This document shows, in pieces, positions 1-5,049 of a DNA stretch of 5,049 nucleotides; position 1 is the first letter of the stretch, and each line of letters starts with the position of its first letter. The stretch is from Dokdonella_A sp035545255 (lineage in GTDB: Bacteria > Pseudomonadota > Gammaproteobacteria > Xanthomonadales > Rhodanobacteraceae): NCBI GenBank assembly GCA_035545255.1, contig DASZYR010000259.1, positions 1-5,049 of the forward strand, written 5' to 3'. Both the position numbers and the translations under genes were made by a program. Under the pieces are notes generated by a model that saw only the letters and a list, made by a program, of their open reading frames with translations, had not been told where the DNA came from and did not search any database.

Positions 1-308
1 TCGTCCTCGCTGTGCGTGTGCTCGTTGAGGAATTTCTGGCGAAACGCGGCGCGATCCGGGTTGTCGGGCTTGAGACTGATGACGTCGACGGCCTGATAGC
101 CTTCCTCGCGCATGAGCCGGTCGATGTCCTCCCTGTATGCCGCGATGACTTCGTCCTGGCTCGCGCCGGGCGCGATCGCCTGCGAGGCTTCCCATTGCTC
201 GAAGCGCACGCCGACCTTGCCGAGCTCGCGCGCGATGTCGGCATGATCGGTGTGCACGGAAAGCGCCTTTCCAGCGCGCGTTTCGTCGTAGATCGAAAGT
301 CGGCTCAT
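1..308 (-). CDS. mtnD: Acireductone dioxygenase (ARD), N-terminal part, cut by window edge
   Basis: Cupin-fold metalloenzyme of the methionine salvage pathway. With Fe2+ the family oxidises acireductone (1,2-dihydroxy-3-keto-5-methylthiopentene) to formate and 4-methylthio-2-oxobutanoate, the methionine precursor; with Ni2+ it gives an off-pathway product and CO. The first 102 codons are present, starting MSRLSIYDET at an ATG. The reading ends in KFLNEHTHSED, where H97 and H99 match the first two metal ligands of the family motif HxHx3E. The two bases left at the edge (GA on the coding strand) fit the Glu ligand at 103. The fourth ligand (His) and the rest of the barrel, about 80 residues, lie outside. 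The start codon overlaps the mtnB stop (ATGA), and a GAAGG sequence lies 9 bases before it inside mtnB, so translational coupling is likely. Identification is by recognised family motif and by the mtnB neighbour. Confidence 0.93.
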   Translation of the reverse strand, partial: MSRLSIYDETRAGKALSVHTDHADIARELGKVGVRFEQWEASQAIAPGASQDEVIAAYREDIDRLMREEGYQAVDVISLKPDNPDRAAFRQKFLNEHTHSED

Positions 309-955
309 GGCGTGTCGCCTTCAAGTCGCGCGAGATCGAGCTCGCAGGCCAGCAGGAACTCGAACGCCTCGAGATGGCGCCGGGTCTCCGGCATGTCTCT
401 TCCCCACGTATAGATGCCGTGGCCGTCGATCAAGTAGCCCGAAAGCGGCTTGCCCGCATCGAGCCAGTCGTCGACGGCGCGGACGAGCGCCTGCATGTCC
501 TGCGTGTTCGGGAACACCGGCACGTCGAGGATGCTTTCGTGCGTCGTGTAGCCCGAGATCGCCTTCTGGAGCTCCCAGCCTTCGAAGCGGACGACGCCGC
601 GCGGCGCGAAGAAGCGCGAGGCGACGGTCTGCGTGCGCGAGTGCGTATGCAGCACCGCGTTCGCATCGGGGAAGCGCCGGTAGATCTGCGTGTGCAGCAA
701 CGTCTCCGCCGACGGGCGGGCGTCGGTCGCGACGGCGATGCCGTCGAGGTCGACGACCATGATGTCGTCCTCGCCGAGCTTGCCTTTGTCGCGCCCGGAG
801 ATCGTCACCGCGGCGTGCAGCGGATCGAGCCGCATCGAGAAGTTGCTGCTCGTCGCCGGCGTCCAGCCGAGCGCGGCGAGCTCATGCCCGGTTTCGGCGA
901 TCGTGCGCGCGCAGGCGGCGAGGGCGGCGGAGTCGTAGGGGAGAGGTGTTTTCAC
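305..955 (-). CDS. mtnB: Methylthioribulose-1-phosphate dehydratase
   Basis: Cytoplasmic zinc enzyme of the class II aldolase/adducin fold. It dehydrates 5-methylthioribulose-1-phosphate to the 2,3-diketo-5-methylthiopentyl-1-phosphate intermediate of methionine salvage. The 216 residues are a normal full length. Visible signatures are SSNFSMRL (36-43), SGRDKGKL (53-60), PSAETLLH (81-88), LHTHSRTQ (102-109) holding metal ligands H103 and H105, and DGHG (177-180) holding the third ligand H179. E128 in the WELQKAI stretch aligns in spacing with the catalytic Glu of human APIP (E139), which is an inference from the family. The start is GTG; the next in-frame Met is residue 41, inside conserved sequence, so GTG is the best start even though no Shine-Dalgarno precedes it. 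A sigma70-like promoter ends only 6 bases before it. The stop TGA overlaps the mtnD ATG, making an mtnBD operon reading out of the window. Confidence 0.95.
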   Translation of the reverse strand: MKTPLPYDSAALAACARTIAETGHELAALGWTPATSSNFSMRLDPLHAAVTISGRDKGKLGEDDIMVVDLDGIAVATDARPSAETLLHTQIYRRFPDANAVLHTHSRTQTVASRFFAPRGVVRFEGWELQKAISGYTTHESILDVPVFPNTQDMQALVRAVDDWLDAGKPLSGYLIDGHGIYTWGRDMPETRRHLEAFEFLLACELDLARLEGDTP

Positions 956-961
956 GCGTCG

Positions 962-989
962 ACTATAAAGGAGCGGAGGAGAGGGGCAA
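962..989 (-). promoter_or_regulatory. Candidate sigma70 promoter of mtnBD
   Basis: On the minus strand a TTGCCC -35 box (984-989) and a TATAGT -10 box (962-967) are separated by 16 bases. Each matches the consensus at four or five of six positions. Only 6 bases separate the -10 box from the mtnB GTG, so a start site at the usual distance would fall on or beside the start codon. No other pair of boxes this good was seen in the divergent spacer for this direction. The boxes are seen; activity and the leaderless transcript are inferred. Confidence 0.5.
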
Positions 990-1021
990 GCGGGATTCGC
1001 GCGCGATGAAAAATGCTTTCA

Positions 1022-1140
1022 CTTCTCCCGCTTTCGGGAGAAATCGCCGCGCAGCGGCGGATGAGGGGCGCTCTGGAGTCGGGCGCTTCGCGAAAAGCTT
1101 CCCTCACCCGCGCCGTTCGGCGCTCTCCCGCAAGGGGAAG
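1022..1140. repeat. REP/BIME-like palindromic element with two inverted hairpin arms
   Basis: The left arm (1022-1066) contains a perfect 8-bp stem, ttctcccg/cgggagaa with loop cttt (1023-1042), then a perfect 6-bp stem, cgccgc/gcggcg with loop gca (1045-1059), and ends in gatgagggg. The right arm (1101-1140) reads in the opposite orientation: ccctcaccc, then the 6-bp stem gcgccg/cggcgc (1110-1123), then an imperfect ctcccgcaagggga hairpin. The reverse complement of the right arm aligns along the left arm with the same order of blocks. The arms are about 34 bases apart, so the whole can fold back on itself. C/G-rich ctcccg...cgggag repeats with a 'ccctcaccc' flank are common between genes in high-GC proteobacteria. 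No T-run follows, and the site lies between divergent genes, so a terminator role is unlikely. Confidence 0.6.
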
Positions 1141-1277
1141 AGGCGACAGCTGCCTTTGCACATGACGCGAAATGTAACTGAGAGCTATTCCTATATCGTG
1201 TCAGCGTCCGTTTCGGAGGTCGGAGTATTCTCGGCGCCGGCCGGAGGCAACTCCACCTACTCACTCCCTTTCATGCC

Positions 1278-1282
1278 AGGAG
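1278..1282 (+). promoter_or_regulatory. Ribosome binding site of hip
   Basis: AGGAG lies 7 bases before the hip ATG, a near-ideal Shine-Dalgarno position. It fixes the start that gives an intact Tat signal peptide. Confidence 0.85.
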
Positions 1283-1289
1283 CCGAACA

Positions 1290-1631
1290 ATGTCCAACCC
1301 AGCTGACAGCCAGGCCAGACGCCGTTTCCTCAAGCTTGCAGCCGCCGGTGCGGCGATCGCGCCGGTTGCCGCGATGCTGCCGCGCATCGTTCGCGCCGAC
1401 GACATGCCGCATCTCGCCGAGAGCGATCCGACCGCGATGGCGCTCGGATACAAGGAAGATGCGACGAAAGTCGACAAGGCGAAGTTCGCGACGTACAAGG
1501 CAGGCTCGCAGTGCGACAACTGCCGCTTCTGGACCGGCAAGGCGGGCGATGCCTACGGACCGTGCGGTCTTTTCCCCGGCAAGGCGACCGCGGCCAAGGG
1601 CTGGTGCTCGGGCTACAACGCGAAAGCGTGA
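1290..1631 (+). CDS. hip: High-potential iron-sulfur protein (HiPIP), Tat-exported
   Basis: Small periplasmic electron carrier with one [4Fe-4S] cluster cycling between the 2+ and 3+ states. In related bacteria it passes electrons from the cytochrome bc1 complex to a photosynthetic reaction centre or a terminal oxidase; which partner applies here cannot be seen. The precursor has 113 residues. The Tat signal has RRRFLK at 10-15, a hydrophobic Ala-rich stretch (17-30) and a likely cleavage after VRA at residue 36, leaving a 77-residue mature protein. Four cysteines, C75, C78, C92 and C106, form the family pattern Cx2C-x13-C-x13-C, and Y54 in LGYKEDATKVD matches the conserved Tyr that packs near the cluster. 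Twin-arginine export fits, since the cluster is inserted before transport. The gene appears monocistronic, with its own Shine-Dalgarno and a GC hairpin after the stop; nothing in the neighbouring genes is functionally linked to it. Confidence 0.97.
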   Translation: MSNPADSQARRRFLKLAAAGAAIAPVAAMLPRIVRADDMPHLAESDPTAMALGYKEDATKVDKAKFATYKAGSQCDNCRFWTGKAGDAYGPCGLFPGKATAAKGWCSGYNAKA

Positions 1632-1637
1632 TGCCGA

Positions 1638-1677
1638 GGCGGCGCTTCGCGGCCGGAAGGCCCGCGGTCGCGCCGCC
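1638..1677 (+). terminator. GC-rich hairpin after hip, possible terminator
   Basis: A perfect 8-bp stem, ggcggcgc (1638-1645) with gcgccgcc (1670-1677), encloses a second inner stem built on cgcg...cgcg with a one-base bulge and a GGAA loop. It begins 6 bases after the hip stop. Only a short, broken T-rich stretch follows (gcggtttcc), so intrinsic termination is uncertain; it may act as an mRNA 3' stabiliser. Confidence 0.4.
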
Positions 1678-1725
1678 GTCGCGGTTTCCTCGGCCGAACC
1701 GTCTCGGCAATTGAGACCTTCCGCT

Positions 1726-1746
1726 GTCAGAATCAGCTCTTCTGAC
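1726..1746. promoter_or_regulatory. Perfect inverted repeat ahead of rmuC (possible operator or leader hairpin)
   Basis: gtcagaa (1726-1732) and ttctgac (1740-1746) are exact reverse complements separated by 7 bases, and the repeat ends 14 bases before the rmuC start, directly beside its ribosome binding site. It could be a regulator binding site or an RNA hairpin affecting translation. It does not match the LexA box spacing CTG-N10-CAG. A weaker gtctc/gagac repeat (1701-1717) lies just upstream. The regulator is unknown. Confidence 0.4.
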
Positions 1747-1748
1747 GC

Positions 1749-1752
1749 GGAG
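1749..1752 (+). promoter_or_regulatory. Ribosome binding site of rmuC
   Basis: GGAG sits 8 bases before the GTG start of rmuC. It supports the GTG, which gives a protein beginning directly with its membrane anchor. Confidence 0.7.
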
Positions 1753-1760
1753 CTCCTTGC

Positions 1761-3350
1761 GTGCCGAACCTGACGCCGCTCGTCGCCCTGATCGCCGGTC
1801 TTGCAGCCGGCGTCCTCGCCGGAATCGCGATCGTTCTGTTCGCTTCGCGGCGCCGGTCGGCGCGCGCGCACGCGGCCGGGCGCGCCTCGCGCGATGGCGA
1901 GATCGCGGTGCTCGCCGAGCAGCGCTCGGCGGCAGCGGCGCGCGCGGACGAACTCGCGCACCGCGTCGATCGTTTCGAGCGCGACGCCGAGACGAGCACG
2001 CGGGACCTGCGCGAAGCCGCTGCACGGGCTGCCGGCCAGCAAGCGCGCGCGGAGCGCCTGGAATCCGATCTCGTCGAGGCGCGCCGCATCCGCGAAGGCC
2101 TCCAGCACCGCATCGATGCGTTGTCCGCGAGCCACGCGGCGCTCGAAGCCTCGTCGCGCGAGCAGTTGCAGGCGGCGGCCGAGAAGCTTGCGCTGCTCGA
2201 TCAGGCCGAGCAGCGCCTGCGCGATTCGTTCCAGAATCTCGCCGCGTCGATCCTCGAGGACAAGGCAAAGCACTTGCGCGAGCAGAGCGAGCAGCAGCTC
2301 GGCGGCCTGCTCGATCCCCTGAAGCTGCAGCTTCGCGAATTCCGCGAGACCGTCTCGCAGACGCATGCGAGCGAGCAGCGCGAGCGCGGCATGCTCGCGC
2401 AGGAGATCCAGAGCCTGAAGCAGCTCAACCAGCGCATCAGCGAGGACGCGATCAACCTGACGCGCGCGCTGAAAGGCGATTCGCGCACGCAGGGCGCATG
2501 GGGCGAGCTCGTGCTCGAACGCGTGCTCGAAGCGTCGGGCTTGAGCGCCGGGCGCGACTACGAGACGCAGGTGACGTTCCGCAACGACGACGGCACGCGT
2601 CCGCGCCCCGACGTGATCGTGCATCTGCCGGACAGCAAGGACATCGTCGTCGATTCGAAGGTGTCGCTGAAGGCGTACGAGCGCTATGTCGCATCGGGCG
2701 AGGACGGCCTGCGCGCGGCCGCGTTGAACGATCACGTCGCCTCGCTGCGCCGGCACGTCGACGAGCTCTCGGCGCGCAACTACGACGACATCGAGAAATT
2801 GCGCACGCTCGATTTCGTGCTGCTGTTCATCCCGGTCGAGGCGGCATTCATCGAAGCCGTGCGCGCCGACGCGAACCTCTACGGCTATGCGCTCGCGAAG
2901 AACATCTCGCTGGTGAGCCCGAGCACGCTGCTCGCGACGCTGCGCACGGTCGCGCATCTCTGGCGCATCGAGCAGCGCAACGTCAACGCGATGGAGATCG
3001 CGCGCCGCGCCGCGCAGCTGCACGACAACTTCGCGCTGCTCGTCAACGAGCTCGGCAGCGTCGGCCTTGCGCTCGACAAGGCGCAGCGCGCGCACGCGAG
3101 CGCGCTGCGGCGCCTGCGCGAGGGCGGCAAGGGCAGCGTGCTGCTGCAGGTGCAGAGCCTCGCCGAGATGGGCGCGCCGGTGAAGAAGCAGTTGTCGCTG
3201 CTGGAATCGGCGCCGGCGGAGCTCGTCGACGAAGCCGCCGAGCCGGAAGCGCCGGCTGCGGGTGCCGGGACGTCCGCGAAAGAAACCACGGCTTCCGGGT
3301 CCGACGTGCCGAAGGCGCCGTCGGTCGTGCCGTTGAAGGCGCGTACGTGA
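1761..3350 (+). CDS. rmuC: RmuC family protein (membrane-anchored, nuclease-like)
   Basis: RmuC proteins are named for limiting recombination between short inverted repeats in E. coli; the biochemical activity is not firmly established, but the core belongs to the PD-(D/E)XK nuclease-like superfamily. The protein has 529 residues against about 475 in E. coli. Residues 5-28 form one hydrophobic membrane segment followed by a basic patch (RRRSAR, 30-35). Residues 45-230 are heptad-like, rich in Ala, Glu, Gln and Arg, and almost certainly coiled coil. The conserved core spans about 235-425, with GAWGELVLERVLEASGL (245-261), RPDVIVHLP (282-290), DSK (298-300; D284, D298 and K300 fit the PD...DxK pattern), FVLLFIPVEAAF (352-363) and SPSTLLATLRTVAHLWR (386-402). 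The tail (about 487-529) is Ala/Pro/Glu-rich, low complexity and probably disordered. The start is a GTG with a good GGAG. The gene stands alone and converges on the permease downstream. Confidence 0.96.
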   Translation: MPNLTPLVALIAGLAAGVLAGIAIVLFASRRRSARAHAAGRASRDGEIAVLAEQRSAAAARADELAHRVDRFERDAETSTRDLREAAARAAGQQARAERLESDLVEARRIREGLQHRIDALSASHAALEASSREQLQAAAEKLALLDQAEQRLRDSFQNLAASILEDKAKHLREQSEQQLGGLLDPLKLQLREFRETVSQTHASEQRERGMLAQEIQSLKQLNQRISEDAINLTRALKGDSRTQGAWGELVLERVLEASGLSAGRDYETQVTFRNDDGTRPRPDVIVHLPDSKDIVVDSKVSLKAYERYVASGEDGLRAAALNDHVASLRRHVDELSARNYDDIEKLRTLDFVLLFIPVEAAFIEAVRADANLYGYALAKNISLVSPSTLLATLRTVAHLWRIEQRNVNAMEIARRAAQLHDNFALLVNELGSVGLALDKAQRAHASALRRLREGGKGSVLLQVQSLAEMGAPVKKQLSLLESAPAELVDEAAEPEAPAAGAGTSAKETTASGSDVPKAPSVVPLKART

Positions 3351-3426
3351 AGGAAAGCGGTGGGCCAGGCCTGCCCCATGGGCTTCGATTCGCTGAAGAC
3401 ACGGGCATGACGGGATAGATCGACAG

Positions 3427-3444
3427 GGTGGGCCTCGGCCCACC
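3427..3444. terminator. Hairpin between convergent rmuC and permease genes
   Basis: ggtgggcc (3427-3434) and ggcccacc (3437-3444) form a perfect stem, best read as 7 bp with a CTCG loop. It lies 5 bases after the permease stop on the minus strand and about 75 bases after the rmuC stop on the plus strand, so it could end both transcripts. No T-run follows on either side, which lowers confidence in factor-independent termination. A further ggtgggcc copy at 3359-3366 could pair with the same right arm instead. Confidence 0.5.
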
Positions 3445-3448
3445 GATC

Positions 3449-4891
3449 TCACGCCGTGCCGCGCAGCTTGCTGTGCTCGAAGCCGTAGAAGAAATAAATC
3501 GCAAGACCAATTACCGTCCACACGCCCATCATCGTCCAGTTGTACCAGTTCTCGCCGAAGATCAAGAGGAACAGGCACGACAGCACGCCGAGCGTGCACG
3601 TCAGCGGCGCCGCCGGCACGCGGAACGTGCGCTTGAGATCGGGAGCGGTCTTTCTCAGCACCAGCACGCCGATGCAGACGGCGACGAATGCGATCAGCGT
3701 GCCCATCGAGACGAGATCGCCGAGGACGTCGAGCGGAAACACCGCGGCCAGCAGCGCGATGCCGCAGCCGGTGATGACCGTGTTGATGTGCGGCGTGCAG
3801 TATTTCGGATGGATCTTCGCGAACACCGGCGGCAGCAATCCGTCGCGGCCCATGATCATGAAGATGCGCGGCTGCGCGATGATCATGACGAGGATCACCG
3901 ACGACAATCCGATCAGCGCGCCGACCTCGACCAGCCAGCGGAGCCAATCGAGCTCCGGATGCGCCTTGATCGCGGTCACGACCGGCTCGCTCGTGCCGAG
4001 CTGATCGTAGGGCAGGAGGCCGGTCAGCACCGTCGCCATGCCGATGTAGAGCACCGTGCAGATCGCGAGCGAGGCGATCGTGCCGATCGGCAGGTCGCGC
4101 TGCGGATTCTTCGCTTCCTGCGCCGCGGTCGAGGTCGCCTCGAAGCCGATGTAGGCGAAGAAGACCAGCGCGGCGCCGCGGATGATGCCGGACCAGCCGT
4201 ATTTCTCCGGCCCCTGGTTCTCCGGAATGAACGGATGCCAGTAGCTCGTGTCCACGTACATCGCGCCGACGACGATGACGATGACGATCAGCGACACCTT
4301 GAGGATCACCATCGCGAGATTCGCGCCGCTCGATTCGCGGATGCCGACGTAGCAGATCGCGGTCAGCGCGAGCACGATCGCGACGGCCGGCAGGTTTAAG
4401 AGCGCGCCGGTCGTGACGAGATGTCCGTCGGTGAACGCGAGCGGCGCGTTCGTCAGCGCAGACGGCAGGTGGATGCCTATGTGATCCAGCAGGCTCGTGA
4501 AGTAGCCGGTCCAGCTGACCGCGACCGCCGACGCCGAGACGCCGTACTCCAGCACCATGTTCCAGCCGATGAACCACGCGACGAGCTCGCCGAGCGTCGC
4601 GTACGCGTACGAGTACGAGCTTCCCGACATCGGAATCAGCGTCGCGAACTCGGCGTAGCAGAGCGCCGTGAAGCTGCAGCACAGCGCGGCAATGACGAAG
4701 CAGAGCACGATCGCGGGACCCGCGTGCTCGGCCGCGGCCTGGCCCGTGATCACGAAGATGCCGCCGCCGATGACGGCGCCGATGCCGAGCGCGGTCAGGC
4801 CCCATGGCCCGAGCGTCCGCTTGAGGCAGGTGCCTTCGGCCGCATCGGCGTCGGAGAAGTCGGTTTTTTTGACGATGAGGCGATCGAGCAT
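3449..4891 (-). CDS. APC-superfamily amino acid permease (cationic amino acid transporter type)
   Basis: Inner-membrane transporter of 480 residues, a normal length, in the amino acid-polyamine-organocation superfamily and closest in pattern to the bacterial CAT/YfnA group. The sequence shows the start pattern LKRTLGPWGLTALGIGAVIGGGIFVITG (within 23-50), where the glycine-rich GIGAVIGGGIF is the broken first helix that binds the substrate backbone. FFAYIGFEATSTAAQEAKNPQRDLPIG (within 244-270) is the helix 6-7 signature. About twelve hydrophobic segments can be laid out, at roughly 33-51, 57-80, 98-128, 165-183, 190-213, 235-255, 268-292, 315-340, 370-388, 392-412, 428-446 and 452-471. The substrate cannot be fixed; amino acid uptake, probably proton-coupled, is inferred from the family. 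The Shine-Dalgarno is weak (GGAA, 8 bases upstream). A terminator and a second permease lie upstream on the same strand. Confidence 0.92.
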   Translation of the reverse strand: MLDRLIVKKTDFSDADAAEGTCLKRTLGPWGLTALGIGAVIGGGIFVITGQAAAEHAGPAIVLCFVIAALCCSFTALCYAEFATLIPMSGSSYSYAYATLGELVAWFIGWNMVLEYGVSASAVAVSWTGYFTSLLDHIGIHLPSALTNAPLAFTDGHLVTTGALLNLPAVAIVLALTAICYVGIRESSGANLAMVILKVSLIVIVIVVGAMYVDTSYWHPFIPENQGPEKYGWSGIIRGAALVFFAYIGFEATSTAAQEAKNPQRDLPIGTIASLAICTVLYIGMATVLTGLLPYDQLGTSEPVVTAIKAHPELDWLRWLVEVGALIGLSSVILVMIIAQPRIFMIMGRDGLLPPVFAKIHPKYCTPHINTVITGCGIALLAAVFPLDVLGDLVSMGTLIAFVAVCIGVLVLRKTAPDLKRTFRVPAAPLTCTLGVLSCLFLLIFGENWYNWTMMGVWTVIGLAIYFFYGFEHSKLRGTA

Positions 4892-4934
4892 GAAGGATTC
4901 CGCTGGCGGGACGAATCTTCGATGAGTCGCAATG

Positions 4935-4963
4935 AAAAAGCCGGCGGATCGCTCCGCCGGCTT
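4935..4963 (-). terminator. Rho-independent terminator after the upstream permease
   Basis: On the minus strand a perfect 11-bp stem (aagccggcgga with tccgccggctt, 4-base loop at 4949-4952) overlaps and runs into five Ts (the aaaaa at 4935-4939). It starts 6 bases after the stop of the partial permease and lies 43 bases before the start of the next permease. This is the clearest intrinsic terminator in the window and should separate the two transporter genes transcriptionally. Confidence 0.9.
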
Positions 4964-4969
4964 CGAGGA

Positions 4970-5049
4970 TCACCTCTGCTGCGCGCGCAACTTGCTGCGC
5001 TTGTACCCGTAGAGGAAATAAACGAGCAGCCCCGCGACGACCCAGCCGC
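4970..5049 (-). CDS. C-terminal end of a second APC permease, cut by window edge
   Basis: The last 25 codons of a minus-strand gene entering from the right, ending in TGA and followed at once by a strong terminator. The peptide begins GWVVAGLLVYFLYGYKRSKLR and ends AQQR. Over the 21 residues ending in SKLR it is identical to the complete permease next door at 12 positions, including YF, YG and SKLR, and both place a final hydrophobic helix before a short basic tail. The DNA also aligns without gaps in this stretch. It is therefore read as a paralogous transporter in tandem. Nothing can be said about its substrate or whether it is intact beyond the edge. Confidence 0.8.
   Translation of the reverse strand, partial: GWVVAGLLVYFLYGYKRSKLRAQQR

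Larger units (their letters stand above)
956..1289. other. Divergent intergenic region between mtnB and hip
   Basis: These 334 bases hold no credible gene; short open frames on both strands lack family signatures and run through the repeat. From left to right the region contains the mtnB promoter, an A/T-richer patch near 1007-1022, a palindromic two-armed repeat (1022-1140), and about 145 bases upstream of hip that must hold its promoter. In that last part I see no clean sigma70 pair: TTGCAC (1156-1161) has no -10 at the right spacing. A TGTAAC sequence (1173-1178) followed 18 bases later by CGTGTC (1197-1202) resembles an ECF-sigma arrangement, but only weakly. A GC-rich stretch, ggcgccggccgg (1234-1245), lies in the leader. 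Confidence 0.7.

Noticed and set aside
374..1009. A 211-codon plus-strand open frame opposite mtnB.
   Set aside because: It is antisense to a gene with clear metal-binding motifs, and its Arg/Ala-rich product matches nothing.
1023..1042. The perfect 8-bp hairpin as a transcription terminator.
   Set aside because: It lies between two divergent gene starts, so there is no transcript to end, and no T-run follows. It is better explained as part of the palindromic repeat.
956..1289. A SAM or other riboswitch controlling methionine salvage.
   Set aside because: The likely mtnB promoter leaves no leader RNA, and no aptamer-like pattern was recognised in either direction.
1632..1760. A LexA (SOS) box upstream of rmuC.
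   Set aside because: No CTG-N10-CAG arrangement is present; CTG at 1724 is followed by CAG at the wrong spacing.
1757..3418. A 553-codon plus-strand open frame overlapping rmuC in another frame.
   Set aside because: It is Arg/Ala-rich with no motif, whereas the overlapped frame carries all RmuC signatures.
3428..4399. A 323-codon plus-strand open frame opposite the permease, rich in Asp, His and Arg.
   Set aside because: Its composition is that of an antisense shadow of a membrane protein gene; there is no Shine-Dalgarno or family match.
4864..4870. A run of seven As on the permease coding strand near codons 8-9, as a possible slippery or phase-variable site.
   Set aside because: The run is short, no stimulatory structure is evident, and the permease reading frame is intact with conserved sequence right after it. 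Shifting frame gives only a non-coding shadow.
1257..4973. A 1238-codon open frame on the minus strand running opposite rmuC and out of frame with the permease.
   Set aside because: It is extremely Arg-rich and low in complexity, has no recognisable domain, and overlaps two well-identified genes. In GC-rich DNA the frame opposite a real gene often lacks stops, so this is a shadow.
1..5049. A CRISPR array, defence system, integrase, attachment site or other undescribed system.
   Set aside because: No spaced direct repeats, tRNA sequence, transposase, nuclease-effector pair or unassigned gene was found. All substantial coding sequence is explained by known families with the same GC-rich character throughout.

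Overview
The window is GC-rich chromosomal DNA (about two thirds G+C by eye) with dense coding and ordinary housekeeping and metabolic genes. A Tat-exported high-potential iron-sulfur protein, an RmuC protein with an N-terminal membrane anchor, the proteobacterial form of the methionine salvage pair, and stem-loop intergenic repeats of the C/G-rich 'ctcccg...cgggag' kind all point to a Gram-negative proteobacterium. A beta- or gammaproteobacterium is most likely; I cannot go to genus from the sequence alone.

Left part (1-955, minus strand): two methionine-salvage genes. mtnB (methylthioribulose-1-phosphate dehydratase) is followed, with a 4-base ATGA overlap, by mtnD (acireductone dioxygenase), which runs off the left edge in the middle of its metal-binding motif. 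They catalyse two non-adjacent steps of the pathway that recycles methylthioadenosine to methionine; the step between them (MtnC enolase-phosphatase) is not in the window and could lie just past the left edge. A good sigma70-type promoter sits so close to the mtnB GTG start that the mRNA would be leaderless or nearly so.

Divergent spacer (956-1289): contains the mtnB promoter, a roughly 120-base element made of two inverted hairpin-bearing arms (REP/BIME-like), and the upstream region of the next gene. Middle (1290-3350, plus strand): hip, a small periplasmic high-potential iron-sulfur electron carrier with a strong ribosome binding site and a GC hairpin after it, then rmuC, a membrane-anchored coiled-coil protein with a PD-(D/E)XK nuclease-like domain. 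A perfect 7-base inverted repeat lies just ahead of the rmuC ribosome binding site.

Right part (3351-5049): rmuC converges on a minus-strand amino acid permease of the cationic amino acid transporter (APC) type, with a hairpin between the two stop codons that could serve both. Upstream of the permease is a textbook rho-independent terminator, and beyond it, at the window edge, the last 25 codons of a second permease whose C-terminus matches the first. This is a tandem pair of paralogous transporters separated by a terminator.

I found no mobile element with a transposase, CRISPR array, RNA gene or defence system, and no convincing candidate for an undescribed system. The most useful second looks are the leaderless mtnB start, the palindromic repeat, the rmuC upstream inverted repeat and the tandem permeases.
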